The translations under genes were made by a program, and so were the position numbers. From Aminipila butyrica (GTDB lineage: Bacteria; Bacillota; Clostridia; Peptostreptococcales; Anaerovoracaceae), in NCBI RefSeq assembly GCF_010669305.1, contig NZ_CP048649.1, positions 1,736,001 through 1,800,000 of the forward strand: a DNA stretch of 64,000 nucleotides, read 5' to 3'. The notes below the pieces were generated by a model. It had not been told where the DNA came from and did no database searches. It saw only the letters and a program-made list of their open reading frames with translations. Positions 45,982 to 55,358 of this stretch are shown here, in pieces (position 1 is the first letter of the stretch; the number at the start of each line of letters is the position of its first letter).

Positions 45982-46206
45982 ATGGCAGAACGTGAACATT
46001 TCTGTACATGTACAGACACGGCGTGCAAGTTAAATCCCTGCAATCACGATTTAGGGTGTGATCCCTGTATCAAGAAAAACCTTCGAGAGGGAGAAATTCC
46101 TAGTTGTTTTTTTCATCTGGTGCGGGAGGATATTTCTGAACTCAGCGAGTTTACGCTGGAGAGCTTTACCGACTTTTACTTGAAGAATAAACGTATAACT
46201 TCATAG
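45982..46206 (+). CDS. DUF6485 family small Cys-rich protein
   Basis: 74 residues with six Cys in the first half (CTCTDTACKLNPCNHDLGCDPCI), likely a zinc or iron-sulfur site, and an acidic helical C terminus. TAAGGAGG precedes the ATG. Function unknown; it is co-directional with the TIGR00300 gene and shares its terminator. Confidence 0.85.
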   Translation: MAEREHFCTCTDTACKLNPCNHDLGCDPCIKKNLREGEIPSCFFHLVREDISELSEFTLESFTDFYLKNKRITS

Positions 46207-46218
46207 CTTTAGATTGAA

Positions 46219-46256
46219 GAGAGTGTCTTATCTGTCAATAAGGCACTCTTTTTTGC
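46219..46256 (+). terminator. Terminator of the TIGR00300-DUF6485 pair
   Basis: Arms AGAGAGTGTCTTAT and ATAAGGCACTCTT with one G-T pair and a T run. Confidence 0.85.
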
Positions 46257-46338
46257 TTTTTAGATAAAAGAGCATAATAACCTCTTTTTTGGTCATTGTA
46301 AGACTGTTATAAAAATTATTACAAGAGGAGGAAGAGCG

Positions 46339-46536
46339 ATGAAAAAAGAAATAAATTTAGCAAAACATGAGCTGAAAGGACAACGGCTGGCAGAGCATAT
46401 AGAAAATGCCGGCAGCAACCGAACAGCAGCCTTGACGGATACAGCCTGGATCGTAGAGGATACCAATATGACCATTCCATCGGAGCGGGCGGTGGAGGAA
46501 GCAAAGGACTGGGTAGACAACGGCAGCCAACTATAA
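46339..46536 (+). CDS. DUF3787 / CDIF630_02480-type spore-surface protein
   Basis: 65 residues, hydrophilic, ending in the family signature VEDTNMTIPSERAVEEAKDWVDNGSQL. Related proteins are on the surface of clostridial spores. GAGGAGGAAGAG precedes the ATG. An inverted pair TTGTAA/TTACAA sits just upstream (about 46298-46324), but no certain sporulation sigma site was recognised. Confidence 0.8.
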   Translation: MKKEINLAKHELKGQRLAEHIENAGSNRTAALTDTAWIVEDTNMTIPSERAVEEAKDWVDNGSQL

Positions 46537-46764
46537 AAGGCAGAGAAATGGCAGCCTTTACTGAAAGACGAGCAGCCACAGAAAGCCTAGAAAATAAGTA
46601 GAGACTTTGCTGTTTGCTGTCGGCGACATCGGGTATAAGTTATACAACAGCAAGCTGTATCACTCGCCTGGAGGCTTTTTCTCTGGAGAAGCCTTCATTT
46701 ATAAAAGCTTGGCGGGCATTAGGATGTAAGAGAAGGATGTAAGGAAAATAGGAGGATAAATTAT
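46537..46764 (+). other. Gene-free stretch with two small dyads
   Basis: A 13-base palindrome GTATAAGTTATAC at 46633-46645 and an AGGCTT/AAGCCT hairpin at 46672-46694. Neither has a T run, and no riboswitch core was recognised. The palindrome could be an operator for the cupin gene. Confidence 0.35.
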
Positions 46765-47106
46765 ATGAGCAATGTATGTATTAAAAATATCAATCACGAA
46801 GAAGTGGTTTCGTTGGCTGGACAGGTGGAGATTATGGCTGGACAGGTGGTCAGCAAGACTTTGGCACAAAATTCGGCTGTAAGTATTACCTTGTTTGCCT
46901 TTGCCAAAGGAGAGGAGATCAGTTCACATGATTCCAACGGAGACGCTATGGTTACCGTATTAGAAGGCACCGGACGGTTTACCGTAGACGGGAAGGACTA
47001 TTTACTTCATGCCGGAGAGACGCTGATTATGCCGGCAAAAAAGCCTCATGCGGTCTATGCACAAGAGACCTTTAAGATGATGCTGGTAGTCGTTTTTCCT
47101 CAGTAG
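46765..47106 (+). CDS. Small cupin-domain protein
   Basis: 113 residues forming one cupin barrel. Motif 1 is GEEISSHDSNGDAMVTVLEGTGRFTVDG, motif 2 is HAGETLIMPAKKPHAVYA. The expected His-x-His of motif 1 reads SHDS, so one metal ligand is missing, as in many small clostridial cupins. AGGAGGA precedes the ATG. Ligand and role unknown. Confidence 0.85.
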   Translation: MSNVCIKNINHEEVVSLAGQVEIMAGQVVSKTLAQNSAVSITLFAFAKGEEISSHDSNGDAMVTVLEGTGRFTVDGKDYLLHAGETLIMPAKKPHAVYAQETFKMMLVVVFPQ

Positions 47107-47139
47107 GAGGTTTAGTTTTCACGGGTTTTGGATGTAGGG

Positions 47140-48252
47140 ATGAAAGGTATGAATAAGAAAAGGTTTATTTTGGACAGCGCAGCAGAAGGATTTCCAGAGC
47201 TGGAAGTTCCAGCACAATTTCAAAAGGATCTGCTGAACTGGTATCATAAAAATGCCAGAGTTCTCCCCTGGAGAAGCCAGCCTTCTCCTTATCGGGTTTG
47301 GATATCGGAGATGATGCTGCAGCAGACCAGAGTGGATACGGTGATTCCTTACTTTCAGCGGTTCATGGAAGCGTTGCCAGACATACCGGCTTTGGCCGAG
47401 GTGACAGAGGATAAGCTGCTGAAACTGTGGCAAGGTCTGGGATATTACAACCGGGCTCTGAATTTGAAGAAGACAGCCCAAGTGCTGATGAGTCAGTATG
47501 GAGGCCAGCTGCCCCCAGATCGGGAGGCACTGCTGGCGCTTCCGGGGATTGGGCCTTACTCGGCAGGGGCCATTTCCTCTATTGCTTTTGGCCGGGCGGT
47601 TCCGGCGGTGGATGGAAATGTGCTGCGGATTATGGCGCGACTGTTGGCTAGTTATGAGGACATAAACCAAGGGGCTCACAAGAAAAAAATGCAGGCCTTT
47701 ATGGAAAAGCTGGTTTCACCAGAAGAACCAGGAAATTTCAATCAAGGGTTGATGGATCTGGGCGCGGGGATTTGTCTGCCAAACGGTCAGCCAAAATGTC
47801 CGGACTGTCCCGTTCAGGCCCATTGCAAAGCATACAGGCAAGAACTGACTGCCCTTATTCCGGTGAAGATACCGAAGAAGAAACGGCGGATAGAAGAAAA
47901 GACCGTTTTTGTGATTGCCTGGCAGGAGCGGTATGCCTTGCAAAAGAGGAAGTCTGGCGGATTATTACCCAACCTATGGGAATTTCCAAACCGAGAGGGA
48001 CACTTAAAACCAGAAGAGAGCCGGGAACTTTTAAAAGATATGGGCATACAGGCGGTGAGCATAACACCGCTGGCGGCTTCTAAACATATTTTCAGCCATA
48101 TAGAATGGCACATGAAAGGTTTTTTGGTGACCGGAGAGGTTGACGAGAGGGGGGCTTCCCCCTTCACATGGGTTACGAAAGAAGAGATACAGCAGGAGTA
48201 TTCTATTCCTACGGCCTTTCAGGCCTATACAAAGTCATTGGAGGAAGAGTGA
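47140..48252 (+). CDS. mutY: A/G-specific adenine DNA glycosylase
   Basis: About 370 residues. The HhH-GPD core has catalytic Glu in WISEMMLQQT, the hairpin LPGIGPYSAGAI and catalytic Asp in VDGNVLRIMAR. The iron-sulfur loop has the exact spacing Cys-x6-Cys-x2-Cys-x5-Cys (CLPNGQPKCPDCPVQAHC). The C-terminal ~120 residues form the NUDIX-like 8-oxoG-sensing domain. It removes A mispaired with 8-oxoG. The start is uncertain (TTG 47128, ATG 47140 or ATG 47149); none has an ideal ribosome site. Confidence 0.93.
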   Translation: MKGMNKKRFILDSAAEGFPELEVPAQFQKDLLNWYHKNARVLPWRSQPSPYRVWISEMMLQQTRVDTVIPYFQRFMEALPDIPALAEVTEDKLLKLWQGLGYYNRALNLKKTAQVLMSQYGGQLPPDREALLALPGIGPYSAGAISSIAFGRAVPAVDGNVLRIMARLLASYEDINQGAHKKKMQAFMEKLVSPEEPGNFNQGLMDLGAGICLPNGQPKCPDCPVQAHCKAYRQELTALIPVKIPKKKRRIEEKTVFVIAWQERYALQKRKSGGLLPNLWEFPNREGHLKPEESRELLKDMGIQAVSITPLAASKHIFSHIEWHMKGFLVTGEVDERGASPFTWVTKEEIQQEYSIPTAFQAYTKSLEEE

Positions 48253-48284
48253 ATGCAGAGATTTGGAGGAGCGATACTTAATAT

Positions 48285-50003
48285 ATGAAGAGTTTAAAGG
48301 GAAAAATGATTTTGCTGGTGCTGATACTTGTGGTATCCTCCACGCTGATTACAGTGACGATAGGTCTTTTGGAGAGCTTTAAGATCACAGAAAACATGAT
48401 TGATACGCAAGTTCAGAAGCAGTTAAATGGGGCGAACAACATGCTCCAGTTGTATTTAAAAGAGCAGCTGGGTTCTATCCGTCTCGCTAAAGACGGGGTT
48501 CTCGTGGATAAAGAAGGACAGGCCATCGATGGCCGCTACGAGTGCGTGGACCAGCTGGCAGAAAAAATGGATGTGGTCGTGACCATATTTGCCAAAGAAG
48601 GCAGCGATTACAGGCGAGTGTTGACGACCATTACCGATGAAAAAGGCGATCGAGTTATTGGGACTACTCTGGATACCAGCGGAGCGGCTTATGAAGCTAT
48701 TGCCAAGGGCCAGAATTATTATGGTGAAGCCAATATATTGAATCAATCCTACATGACCGGATATGCACCGATGCTGGATGAAAATAACGAGATTATTGGC
48801 GTTTACTTTGTGGGTGTGACCACGGCGTACATAGATCAGATTGTAGATCAGGGGACCGTATCAACTGTTAAAATGGTGGCGCTTTCCATCGCTGGGATTT
48901 TGTTGGTGATAGCTGCTATCGTTTATCTGATAGCCACTTCTATTGTAAAGCCTATCCAAAAGATTACCAAAGGGGCTCATCAGATTGCTGATGGGGACTT
49001 TCAAGTGGATTTGGACGTTCAATCTAAGGATGAAGTCGGGAATTTAGCAAATTCTTTCAGGAGGACCATTGACCAGTTGGTCAACTATCAGGGCTACATC
49101 GACGAGATATCCGATTCCCTGCTGGATATTGCCAATGGCGATTTAACAGTTGAATTGCAGCGGGAATACGTAGGTCAATTTAAGAAACTGAAAGAGAATA
49201 TGCAGGCCCTCTTGTCGCGGCTCAATGTGACCATGGGGCAGATTAATCAGTTAGCAGATCAAGTAGCTACTGGCTCAGAGCAAATGGCTCAGGGTGCTTC
49301 GGAACTTTCTCAGGGAGCTACAGAGCAGGCTAGTTCAGTAGAAGAGCTGTCAGCAGCTTTTGCAGAAATCGGCCAGCATATCGAGCATAATGCACAAAAT
49401 GCCAAGTTAGCTCGAGAAAAGGCAGATCAGGCAGGAAAGGAGCTGTCAAACAGCAACCAGCAGATGAGCAGCATGGTAGAAGCCATGGGCCAAATCACTG
49501 TTAAATCTGCTGAAATCTCTAAGATTATTAAAATCATTGAAGACATTGCCTTCCAGACCAATATTTTGGCTTTGAATGCAGCGGTAGAAGCTGCTCGGGC
49601 TGGGGAGGCTGGAAAGGGCTTTGCCGTGGTAGCTGACGAGGTGCGTAATTTGGCTGGCAAATCCGCAGAGGCGGCGAAGAATACGACGGCATTGATTCAG
49701 CAGACTTTGGAGGCCGTTGAAAACGGTTCGGAGCTTTCTGACCAGACGGCTGCATCTTTGGGAGAAAGTGCACGGATTACCCGGGAAGCGATTTCTCTGA
49801 TTGATAAAATTGCTGATGCGTCCAGGGAACAAGCGGTGTCCATCGTGGAAATTAATGCCGGTGTAGAGCAGATTTCCATGGTAGTACAGACCAATGCGGC
49901 CACTTCGGAAGAGAGCGCCGCGGCCAGCGAAGAACTATCCAGGCAAGCTCAGATCTTAAAGGGCTATATACAGAATTTTAAATTGCAAGAGCTAAACTCA
50001 TAA
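48285..50003 (+). CDS. Methyl-accepting chemotaxis protein with a single Cache sensor
   Basis: 572 residues: TM helix at 8-28, outer sCache-like domain at about 35-195 (AKEGSDYRRVLTTITDEKGDRVIGTT, GVYFVGVTT), TM helix about 200-222, HAMP at about 223-280, then the cytoplasmic coiled coil with the conserved tip IEDIAFQTNILALNAAVEAARAGEAGKGFAVVADEVRNLA. It senses an external ligand and controls CheA. There is no CheB/CheR-binding tail (the end is LKLQ..NS). A strong terminator follows. Confidence 0.93.
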   Translation: MKSLKGKMILLVLILVVSSTLITVTIGLLESFKITENMIDTQVQKQLNGANNMLQLYLKEQLGSIRLAKDGVLVDKEGQAIDGRYECVDQLAEKMDVVVTIFAKEGSDYRRVLTTITDEKGDRVIGTTLDTSGAAYEAIAKGQNYYGEANILNQSYMTGYAPMLDENNEIIGVYFVGVTTAYIDQIVDQGTVSTVKMVALSIAGILLVIAAIVYLIATSIVKPIQKITKGAHQIADGDFQVDLDVQSKDEVGNLANSFRRTIDQLVNYQGYIDEISDSLLDIANGDLTVELQREYVGQFKKLKENMQALLSRLNVTMGQINQLADQVATGSEQMAQGASELSQGATEQASSVEELSAAFAEIGQHIEHNAQNAKLAREKADQAGKELSNSNQQMSSMVEAMGQITVKSAEISKIIKIIEDIAFQTNILALNAAVEAARAGEAGKGFAVVADEVRNLAGKSAEAAKNTTALIQQTLEAVENGSELSDQTAASLGESARITREAISLIDKIADASREQAVSIVEINAGVEQISMVVQTNAATSEESAAASEELSRQAQILKGYIQNFKLQELNS

Positions 50004-50047
50004 AGCAGAAGCCGCTAGGCATGGCCATGGCGTACCGGATTAGAAGG

Positions 50048-50083
50048 AGCGGGATGAATTGATAGAATTCATCCCGCTTTTTT
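50048..50083 (+). terminator. Terminator of the first chemoreceptor gene
   Basis: Perfect 13-bp stem AGCGGGATGAATT/AATTCATCCCGCT, five-base loop, then a T run. Confidence 0.92.
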
Positions 50084-50324
50084 GTATTATAACAGAGGCG
50101 GACCGAAGCCTTATGTTTCTGCTTCGAAGATATCTGGTATATATTTGCCTTTGTTTTTACATTTGCCACAATTATTCCTGCTAAGGCCAAGAAGGAATCC
50201 ATATAAGGCGTTCACAATTGGGCTGCTGATCTCCTGCGGCAACTTTATTTTACCGAGATTTTTTTCTTTGTTTTTTCTTTTTACATTAAAAAAAGCGGCG
50301 AGCACCGGGGAGCCGTTTATTTGG

Positions 50325-50353
50325 TTGCGTTTAACGACATAAAAGGCTATAAT
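50325..50353 (+). promoter_or_regulatory. Promoter of the second chemoreceptor gene
   Basis: TTGCGT at 50325-50330, 17 bases, perfect TATAAT at 50348-50353. The rest of 50084-50475 holds no supported gene: a 64-codon minus-strand ORF there starts at a GTG without a ribosome site. Confidence 0.65.
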
Positions 50354-50475
50354 GTTCTTGAAATCTTATTAACGTGGGAGGAATAGACACGCCTCGTCAT
50401 TTATTTTTAATGGGGGAATGAAGAAAAGAAGGCTTATTGTTTCGTATTTAATAATAGGTGGAAGGAGAAAAAAAT

Positions 50476-52548
50476 ATGAATGAAGGAAAGATTTTGTGGA
50501 GGAACAAGCTAGCGGTAAAGATACCCATTATGATGGCGGTGGTCATACTAATTGTTATGGTCATCATGTGTACCAGCCTGAGTTTTTTAACAGGGGCGAC
50601 AGTTAATAAAATGACCCAAAAGGAATTGAATTACATCGCTGATGCCAATTCAAAAGCTGTCTTGTCTTATTTGGACAGTATGAACATCTTTTCCCAAGCC
50701 TTATCCCAAGAGGTTCAGCGGTTTCAGCTGCTAGATAAGGAAAATGAGCACAAGATGCTTATTGAATCGCTGGAAGGCGTGCTCGAAAGCAATGATAAAA
50801 TTTTTTCTGCTTACTATGCTTTTGAACCCAATAAATATATGCCGGATACGCCAAATGGGTTATCCTATTATGTATACCGGGATGGGACCAGCACCAAGCT
50901 GGACATTTTGAATGATTTTGATTCTTATGGGGAGGCGGAATATTATCTGCCGGCCAAGGAAAACTTGTCTACTCATGTAACAGAGCCCTACGAGTATCAG
51001 TTGACTAACGGGGAGACGATTTGGCTCATCACCTTGAGCAGCCCAGTGGTCAACGATCAGGGAGAGTTCCTGGGTGTGGCGAATTGTGATATTGATATGG
51101 GGAACATCAGCGATTTAAATTTTGCTAATGGAGAATATAAGGCCTCATATAGCTATATCGTCACCAGCCAAGGCTTTTGTATGGCCCATACCAAGGATGG
51201 GAAGGCCGTAGGAGCTGTGCCTACATCTATTTCAAACAATAAAGACATTGAATCCGCGGTGAACAAAGGTGAAGCGGTCACCAGCGAATTTGACAACCCA
51301 TATGATAATAATAAGAAAGCCCTTATCATACATAAACCTCTTCAACTGGCGGGAACGGATGTAAACTGGTCCAGTGCTTTTGTGGTCAGCAAGAGTGAAG
51401 TAGAGAGTTCTGTGACACGTATGCTTTTGGCTTTGGGCGGCATCGGTGTGATGGGACTAATTATCTTAGTGGTAATCAGCTCTCTTACCGTAAAGCGGAG
51501 CTTGGCTCCGGTAGGTGCAGTTATGTGCCTGGCTGAAAAGATGAAAGGCGGCGATTTAACTTGTGATCAGGAAGGAAATGCCTGTAGCAAGGATGAGTTA
51601 GGCGTCTTGGCTCGAATATTTGCCGAAACTTCCGCCACCCTTAACGGACATATCAACGAAATTTCAACTATTTTGAAAAACGTAGGGGATGGAAACTTAG
51701 CGATTAGCATTGACCAGGATTTCATTGGAGACTTCAACAAAATAAAGATGGATTTGAACCATATACTGGATTCCCTAAATCAGACCTTCGTAGAGATTCG
51801 AACCTCTGCTGACCTAGTAGCCAGCGGAGCGGAACAGTTCTCAGAGGGGTCTCAAGCCTTGAGTCAAGGGGCAGTGGAGCAAGCAAGCTCCGTAGAGGAA
51901 CTGTCGGCTAAGGTTATGGAAATCACGGAACAGGTGAAAGAGAGCTCCAAACACGCGAATGACGCGAATGATAAAGCAGAATCTGTAGGTGCTGAGTTAG
52001 AAAACAGCAATCGGCAGATGAATGAACTTTTAAGAGCTATGGATGAGATTACCGCTACATCTTCGCAGATTGGTAATATCATCAAGACCATTGAAGATAT
52101 TGCATTCCAGACCAACATTCTGGCCTTGAATGCAGCAGTTGAAGCAGCCAGAGCAGGGGAGGCCGGAAAGGGCTTTGCTGTAGTGGCTGACGAAGTGAGA
52201 AACCTGGCTTCTAAGAGTGCAGAAGCGGCTAAGGATACCACCGGCCTGATTGAAAGCTCCATGAATTCTGTACAGGAGGGCGCTAAATTTGCAGAAATTA
52301 CAGCGATCTCCTTGGGCAGTGTCGTTATGGGCACACAAGAGATTATTTCGGCTATTTCTGAAATTTCAGCTAAGACCGATGTTCAGTCCAGGTCTCTGGA
52401 GGAAGTGACCGCAGGAATTGAACAAATTTCTCGAGTGGTGCAGACCAATGCTGCCACAGCAGAAGAGAGTGCAGCTACCAGCCAGCAGCTATCGGCGCAG
52501 GCGCAGCTTCTGAAAGATTCCGTAGACAAGTTCCGTACCAGAGGATAG
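50476..52548 (+). CDS. Methyl-accepting chemotaxis protein with a double Cache sensor
   Basis: 690 residues from ATG 50476 (AAGGAGA upstream). TM helix about 15-40; dCache_1-type outer domain about 45-310 (YYAFEPNKYMPDTPNG, SSPVVNDQGEFLGVANCDIDM); TM about 318-340; HAMP; then a signalling coiled coil whose tip is almost the same as that of the receptor at 48285. Double Cache domains usually bind amino acids or other small metabolites. The pair has own promoter and terminator each, so the duplication is functional but separately expressed. Confidence 0.93.
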   Translation: MNEGKILWRNKLAVKIPIMMAVVILIVMVIMCTSLSFLTGATVNKMTQKELNYIADANSKAVLSYLDSMNIFSQALSQEVQRFQLLDKENEHKMLIESLEGVLESNDKIFSAYYAFEPNKYMPDTPNGLSYYVYRDGTSTKLDILNDFDSYGEAEYYLPAKENLSTHVTEPYEYQLTNGETIWLITLSSPVVNDQGEFLGVANCDIDMGNISDLNFANGEYKASYSYIVTSQGFCMAHTKDGKAVGAVPTSISNNKDIESAVNKGEAVTSEFDNPYDNNKKALIIHKPLQLAGTDVNWSSAFVVSKSEVESSVTRMLLALGGIGVMGLIILVVISSLTVKRSLAPVGAVMCLAEKMKGGDLTCDQEGNACSKDELGVLARIFAETSATLNGHINEISTILKNVGDGNLAISIDQDFIGDFNKIKMDLNHILDSLNQTFVEIRTSADLVASGAEQFSEGSQALSQGAVEQASSVEELSAKVMEITEQVKESSKHANDANDKAESVGAELENSNRQMNELLRAMDEITATSSQIGNIIKTIEDIAFQTNILALNAAVEAARAGEAGKGFAVVADEVRNLASKSAEAAKDTTGLIESSMNSVQEGAKFAEITAISLGSVVMGTQEIISAISEISAKTDVQSRSLEEVTAGIEQISRVVQTNAATAEESAATSQQLSAQAQLLKDSVDKFRTRG

Positions 52549-52613
52549 GTGCAGCCGTTTAGAAGTAAAAAGATTCGGGTGAGCTATTCCTCCCGTATAA
52601 CCGTTTATAATTG

Positions 52614-52661
52614 ACAAAACAGGCTTATTCCGCATGGGAGAAACGGATAAGCCTGTTTTGT
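52614..52661 (+). terminator. Hairpin terminator after the second chemoreceptor gene
   Basis: A long stem (ACAAAACAGGCTTAT plus CCG against CGGATAAGCCTGTTTTGT) with one bulged T. T residues form part of the 3' arm. Confidence 0.8.
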
Positions 52662-52802
52662 CGTCTTAGCCAGATCGGGGCAACAAATTATTCAAAATTA
52701 TTCAAAATTTTTGAGAATTTATTTGCTGGATATGATAGAATCTAAATAAGAGATGGACAAGGGCTGAAAAGCTGTATGATTCCCATGAAAAGGAGGTCTG
52801 AA

Positions 52803-53672
52803 ATGTTTGAGTTGAAAGATATGAGTGAATCCATTAAACCCTATTGCTCAGGGGAAAGCATCTTTGATTTTTATCGGCTGATTGATCCCATGAGCCACGA
52901 GGTTTTTGAATATGATAAAGAAAATCACCTAAATAAAAAAGAAAGCCTTTGCTATGAGGCCTGGGGCCGGGAAAAGGCCTGTCCAAACTGCGTATCCAGG
53001 CATTCTTACGTAAAGCAGCGGCAGTATGTGAAACTGGAATTTCTCCAGGGAAAGGTGTTGCTGGTCATTTCCAGGCCCATCAAGATTGAGGACAAGATGT
53101 TGGCTATGGAGTTAATTAAAGACATCACCGCTAGCATGATTGGCTTCAATTATTACCGGGCAGAAAATAAAAATGTAGAAGAGATGGTATCTCAGTTTAA
53201 CGAACTGGCAGTGAGAGATATCCTGACGGGCAGTTACAATTTGGATTACATAAAAAATTATATCGGCATCTTCCTACAAAAAGAAATTGCGTTCAATACC
53301 CTGACCGGAATTGCTATAGATATTGACGACTACACTTTAGTAAATTCTATGTATGGGTATATGGTAGGGAATAAAGTCTTGCAGCATATAGCTGATATAC
53401 TAGAGCAGCACGCTGAGGCTCAGGGCGGTATCGCCGGCCGCTTGGGACCAGATGAGATGGGACTTTTTTTCATCAATAAGACAGCGGATGAAATTGAGCA
53501 CATTTGCAGGCAGATTCAGGAGGACGTGACGGGCACACCGCTGGAAGTGAGAGATGTGAAGCTGACTATTCACGTTACCCATGGCGTAGCCTCTCTGGAG
53601 CCAGAAGACGAGCCTGATGACTTCATCGGTCGACTTTATTTTAACCTGCGGGTGGCACAAGTAGGTAAGTAA
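52803..53672 (+). CDS. Degenerate GGDEF-domain protein with N-terminal PAS-like Cys domain
   Basis: 289 residues from ATG 52803, which follows AAGGAGGT by 5 bases. The N-terminal ~125 residues look like a PAS domain and contain a CPNC motif plus Cys in LCYEAWGREKAC, perhaps a metal or redox site. The second half follows the GGDEF fold (DILTGSYNLDYI, AIDIDDYTLVNSMYGYMVGNKVLQHIA), but the active-site loop reads GRLGPDEMG instead of GGDEF, so diguanylate cyclase activity is doubtful. It may bind GTP or act as a regulator. Confidence 0.85.
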   Translation: MFELKDMSESIKPYCSGESIFDFYRLIDPMSHEVFEYDKENHLNKKESLCYEAWGREKACPNCVSRHSYVKQRQYVKLEFLQGKVLLVISRPIKIEDKMLAMELIKDITASMIGFNYYRAENKNVEEMVSQFNELAVRDILTGSYNLDYIKNYIGIFLQKEIAFNTLTGIAIDIDDYTLVNSMYGYMVGNKVLQHIADILEQHAEAQGGIAGRLGPDEMGLFFINKTADEIEHICRQIQEDVTGTPLEVRDVKLTIHVTHGVASLEPEDEPDDFIGRLYFNLRVAQVGK

Positions 53673-53680
53673 TTTAAAAA

Positions 53681-53734
53681 AAAGCCTCTGGCTATCCGAT
53701 TCACATGAAGTGAACGGACTGTCAGAGGCTTTTG
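53681..53734. terminator. Bidirectional terminator between GGDEF and lipoprotein genes
   Basis: Arms AAAGCCTCTG and CAGAGGCTTT, with an inner TTCAC/GTGAA and TCCG/CGGA stem; A and T runs on both sides. Confidence 0.85.
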
Positions 53735-53771
53735 AGTCCCTTCTATTCTCTTCTTTGCTTGGGAAGTACCA

Positions 53772-55196
53772 TTAGCTGTTTTTCTCTTCAGCCGCAGGAG
53801 TCCAAGGGGTGTTAGAGCTCTCCAGGAATCGTTGTAACACGCCAATTTCTTGAATTCCGTTTTCAAAATTGACGCTCATGGAGAGGACATCTAAGTATGG
53901 CACCCGGCTTTTAAAGATGGCACATTCTGTATTTTGCATGATGGACTTGTGTTTAATTTCCTTGTTAAATTCCGTCTGAAACAGTTCGGTCAGATGAAGT
54001 TGCAAAGGACTATCCTCCTGAGCAGTCCAGATCGGGAACTGATCCGTAATCTTGTAGGATTCATCGTTAAGGCCGCAGATAATTTCAAAGGTAGAAGAAA
54101 TTTCAGCCAAGGCTTCTTCCGTTTGGCTGCGGGCACAGATGGTTACATCTAAGTTTCCTGTATCCGTACGGATTGTGCCGATATTGGAGGTTGCTACAAT
54201 GTTGCCTTCATCAGATTTCTGGTAGATGCCGTTAATCATGGTGTATAACAGACTGAATACGTTGGTGCTGTCGTCCTTAGAGATGACGTAGGCCGGAGGA
54301 GCAACCGGGGTCAGGGTATAGGTGTAATTCTCCTCAATATCGCCGTAGTTATCTTTAAATTTAGAGGCATCATTGTCAAACCATTTTTGGAAACGGTTGA
54401 CATCATTATCATTAATCAGCACCACAGCAGTGGCACCAGTTGGATATTGAGCGGTATCTTCACCGCCATTAAAGGAGGCTAGCTCGATGAGAACGCCCTT
54501 GCTCTTGGCGGAAGCCAAGAAGTCTCCAATAAGCTTGATGGGATTAGGATGGCTGCCGGAGGTAATGCCAGAGCTGCCTCCATTCAGACCTTTGATGGAG
54601 AGCTCATAGGCGTTGGGATAAGTCGGTTCAATCCATTGCAGCTGCTTGGAAAAATCATATTCGGCGGTACCGGCACTTCCTACGGTGAAGCTGGTCTTTT
54701 CCGCCCAAGTTAAGTTGATTAGGTTGTCACCCCGCAGGTAGTTGGCGCTGATATACTGAGCACCGGGGAACTCGGTATCTGTGGCGGCGGTAAACAGGAC
54801 TCGAACAAAGCCGTGGTTTTCCACCTGATCGATTAAGTAAAGGGCGGTGGCCATAGCCTGATACTGCTGAGCAGGGTCACCGATGCCGATGGAGCATTGG
54901 AAGGTGGTGGTCTGAGCCTCTTCATATCCGGCAGTAGCCTTTTTGGACATGATGACGTTATTTTGCTTGTCGTAAGACACTGGTATATTCCGGGCTCCAG
55001 CCCAATCTATTAAGTATTCTTGACAGGCTTCCAAATCGGCAGTATTGGGAAGATTTTTCAGCAGATCTTGATAAATGATATCCAGTTGAGTATTCAGTGT
55101 TTCTTCAAACTCTGTCTCGCTCTTGTTGAAGAAACAGCCTGTAAAGGACAGCATCGTCAACAAGCTGATGAGACATATCGCTACTATTTTTTTCAT
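53772..55196 (-). CDS. Lipoprotein resembling a catalytically dead M20 (PepD-like) peptidase
   Basis: 474 residues. A signal peptide ends LTMLSFTGC with the lipid-modified Cys at about 21, so it is anchored outside. The body follows the PepD layout, for example ACQEYLIDWAGARNIPVSYDKQNNVIM and KGLNGGSSGITSGSHPNPIKLIGDFL, which parallel the pepD gene at 19690. Yet metal and catalytic motifs are gone: no GHMD (FQCSIGIGDP instead), TDTEFPGA where PepD has CEETGMDGA, and GGSSG where PepD has GGHSG. It is likely non-catalytic, perhaps binding peptides. The ATG has AGGAGC upstream. Confidence 0.8.
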   Translation of the reverse strand: MKKIVAICLISLLTMLSFTGCFFNKSETEFEETLNTQLDIIYQDLLKNLPNTADLEACQEYLIDWAGARNIPVSYDKQNNVIMSKKATAGYEEAQTTTFQCSIGIGDPAQQYQAMATALYLIDQVENHGFVRVLFTAATDTEFPGAQYISANYLRGDNLINLTWAEKTSFTVGSAGTAEYDFSKQLQWIEPTYPNAYELSIKGLNGGSSGITSGSHPNPIKLIGDFLASAKSKGVLIELASFNGGEDTAQYPTGATAVVLINDNDVNRFQKWFDNDASKFKDNYGDIEENYTYTLTPVAPPAYVISKDDSTNVFSLLYTMINGIYQKSDEGNIVATSNIGTIRTDTGNLDVTICARSQTEEALAEISSTFEIICGLNDESYKITDQFPIWTAQEDSPLQLHLTELFQTEFNKEIKHKSIMQNTECAIFKSRVPYLDVLSMSVNFENGIQEIGVLQRFLESSNTPWTPAAEEKNS

Positions 55197-55358
55197 AAAC
55201 TGCTCCTATTATCGTATTAAACGCTTTCTATTTTAAGTATTTTCCATTATAATAATAATGTGCCTGATTATCATAACACAATGTTAAAAATTTTTACAGC
55301 CATTTAATAAAATCTTCATAATTTAAAGTGAGGGAAGCATTCAGAAGGAGGAATGAGC

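Noticed and set aside
46580..46764. Possible riboswitch before the cupin gene
   Set aside because: Only one short hairpin and a small palindrome were found; no known aptamer core or expression platform is visible.
50111..50305. 64-codon minus-strand ORF with a CxxC-like end between the two chemoreceptor genes
   Set aside because: It begins at a GTG without a ribosome site and lacks a promoter; composition near the start is a poly-A/T tract.
51790..51815. A tRNA T-arm-like GATTCGAACCTC string
   Set aside because: It lies within the chemoreceptor coding frame and no acceptor, D or anticodon arms surround it.
49540..52200. Two DNA stretches of high similarity (around 49540-49660 and 52090-52210)
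   Set aside because: They encode the conserved chemoreceptor tip, so shared function explains them; not a mobile repeat.
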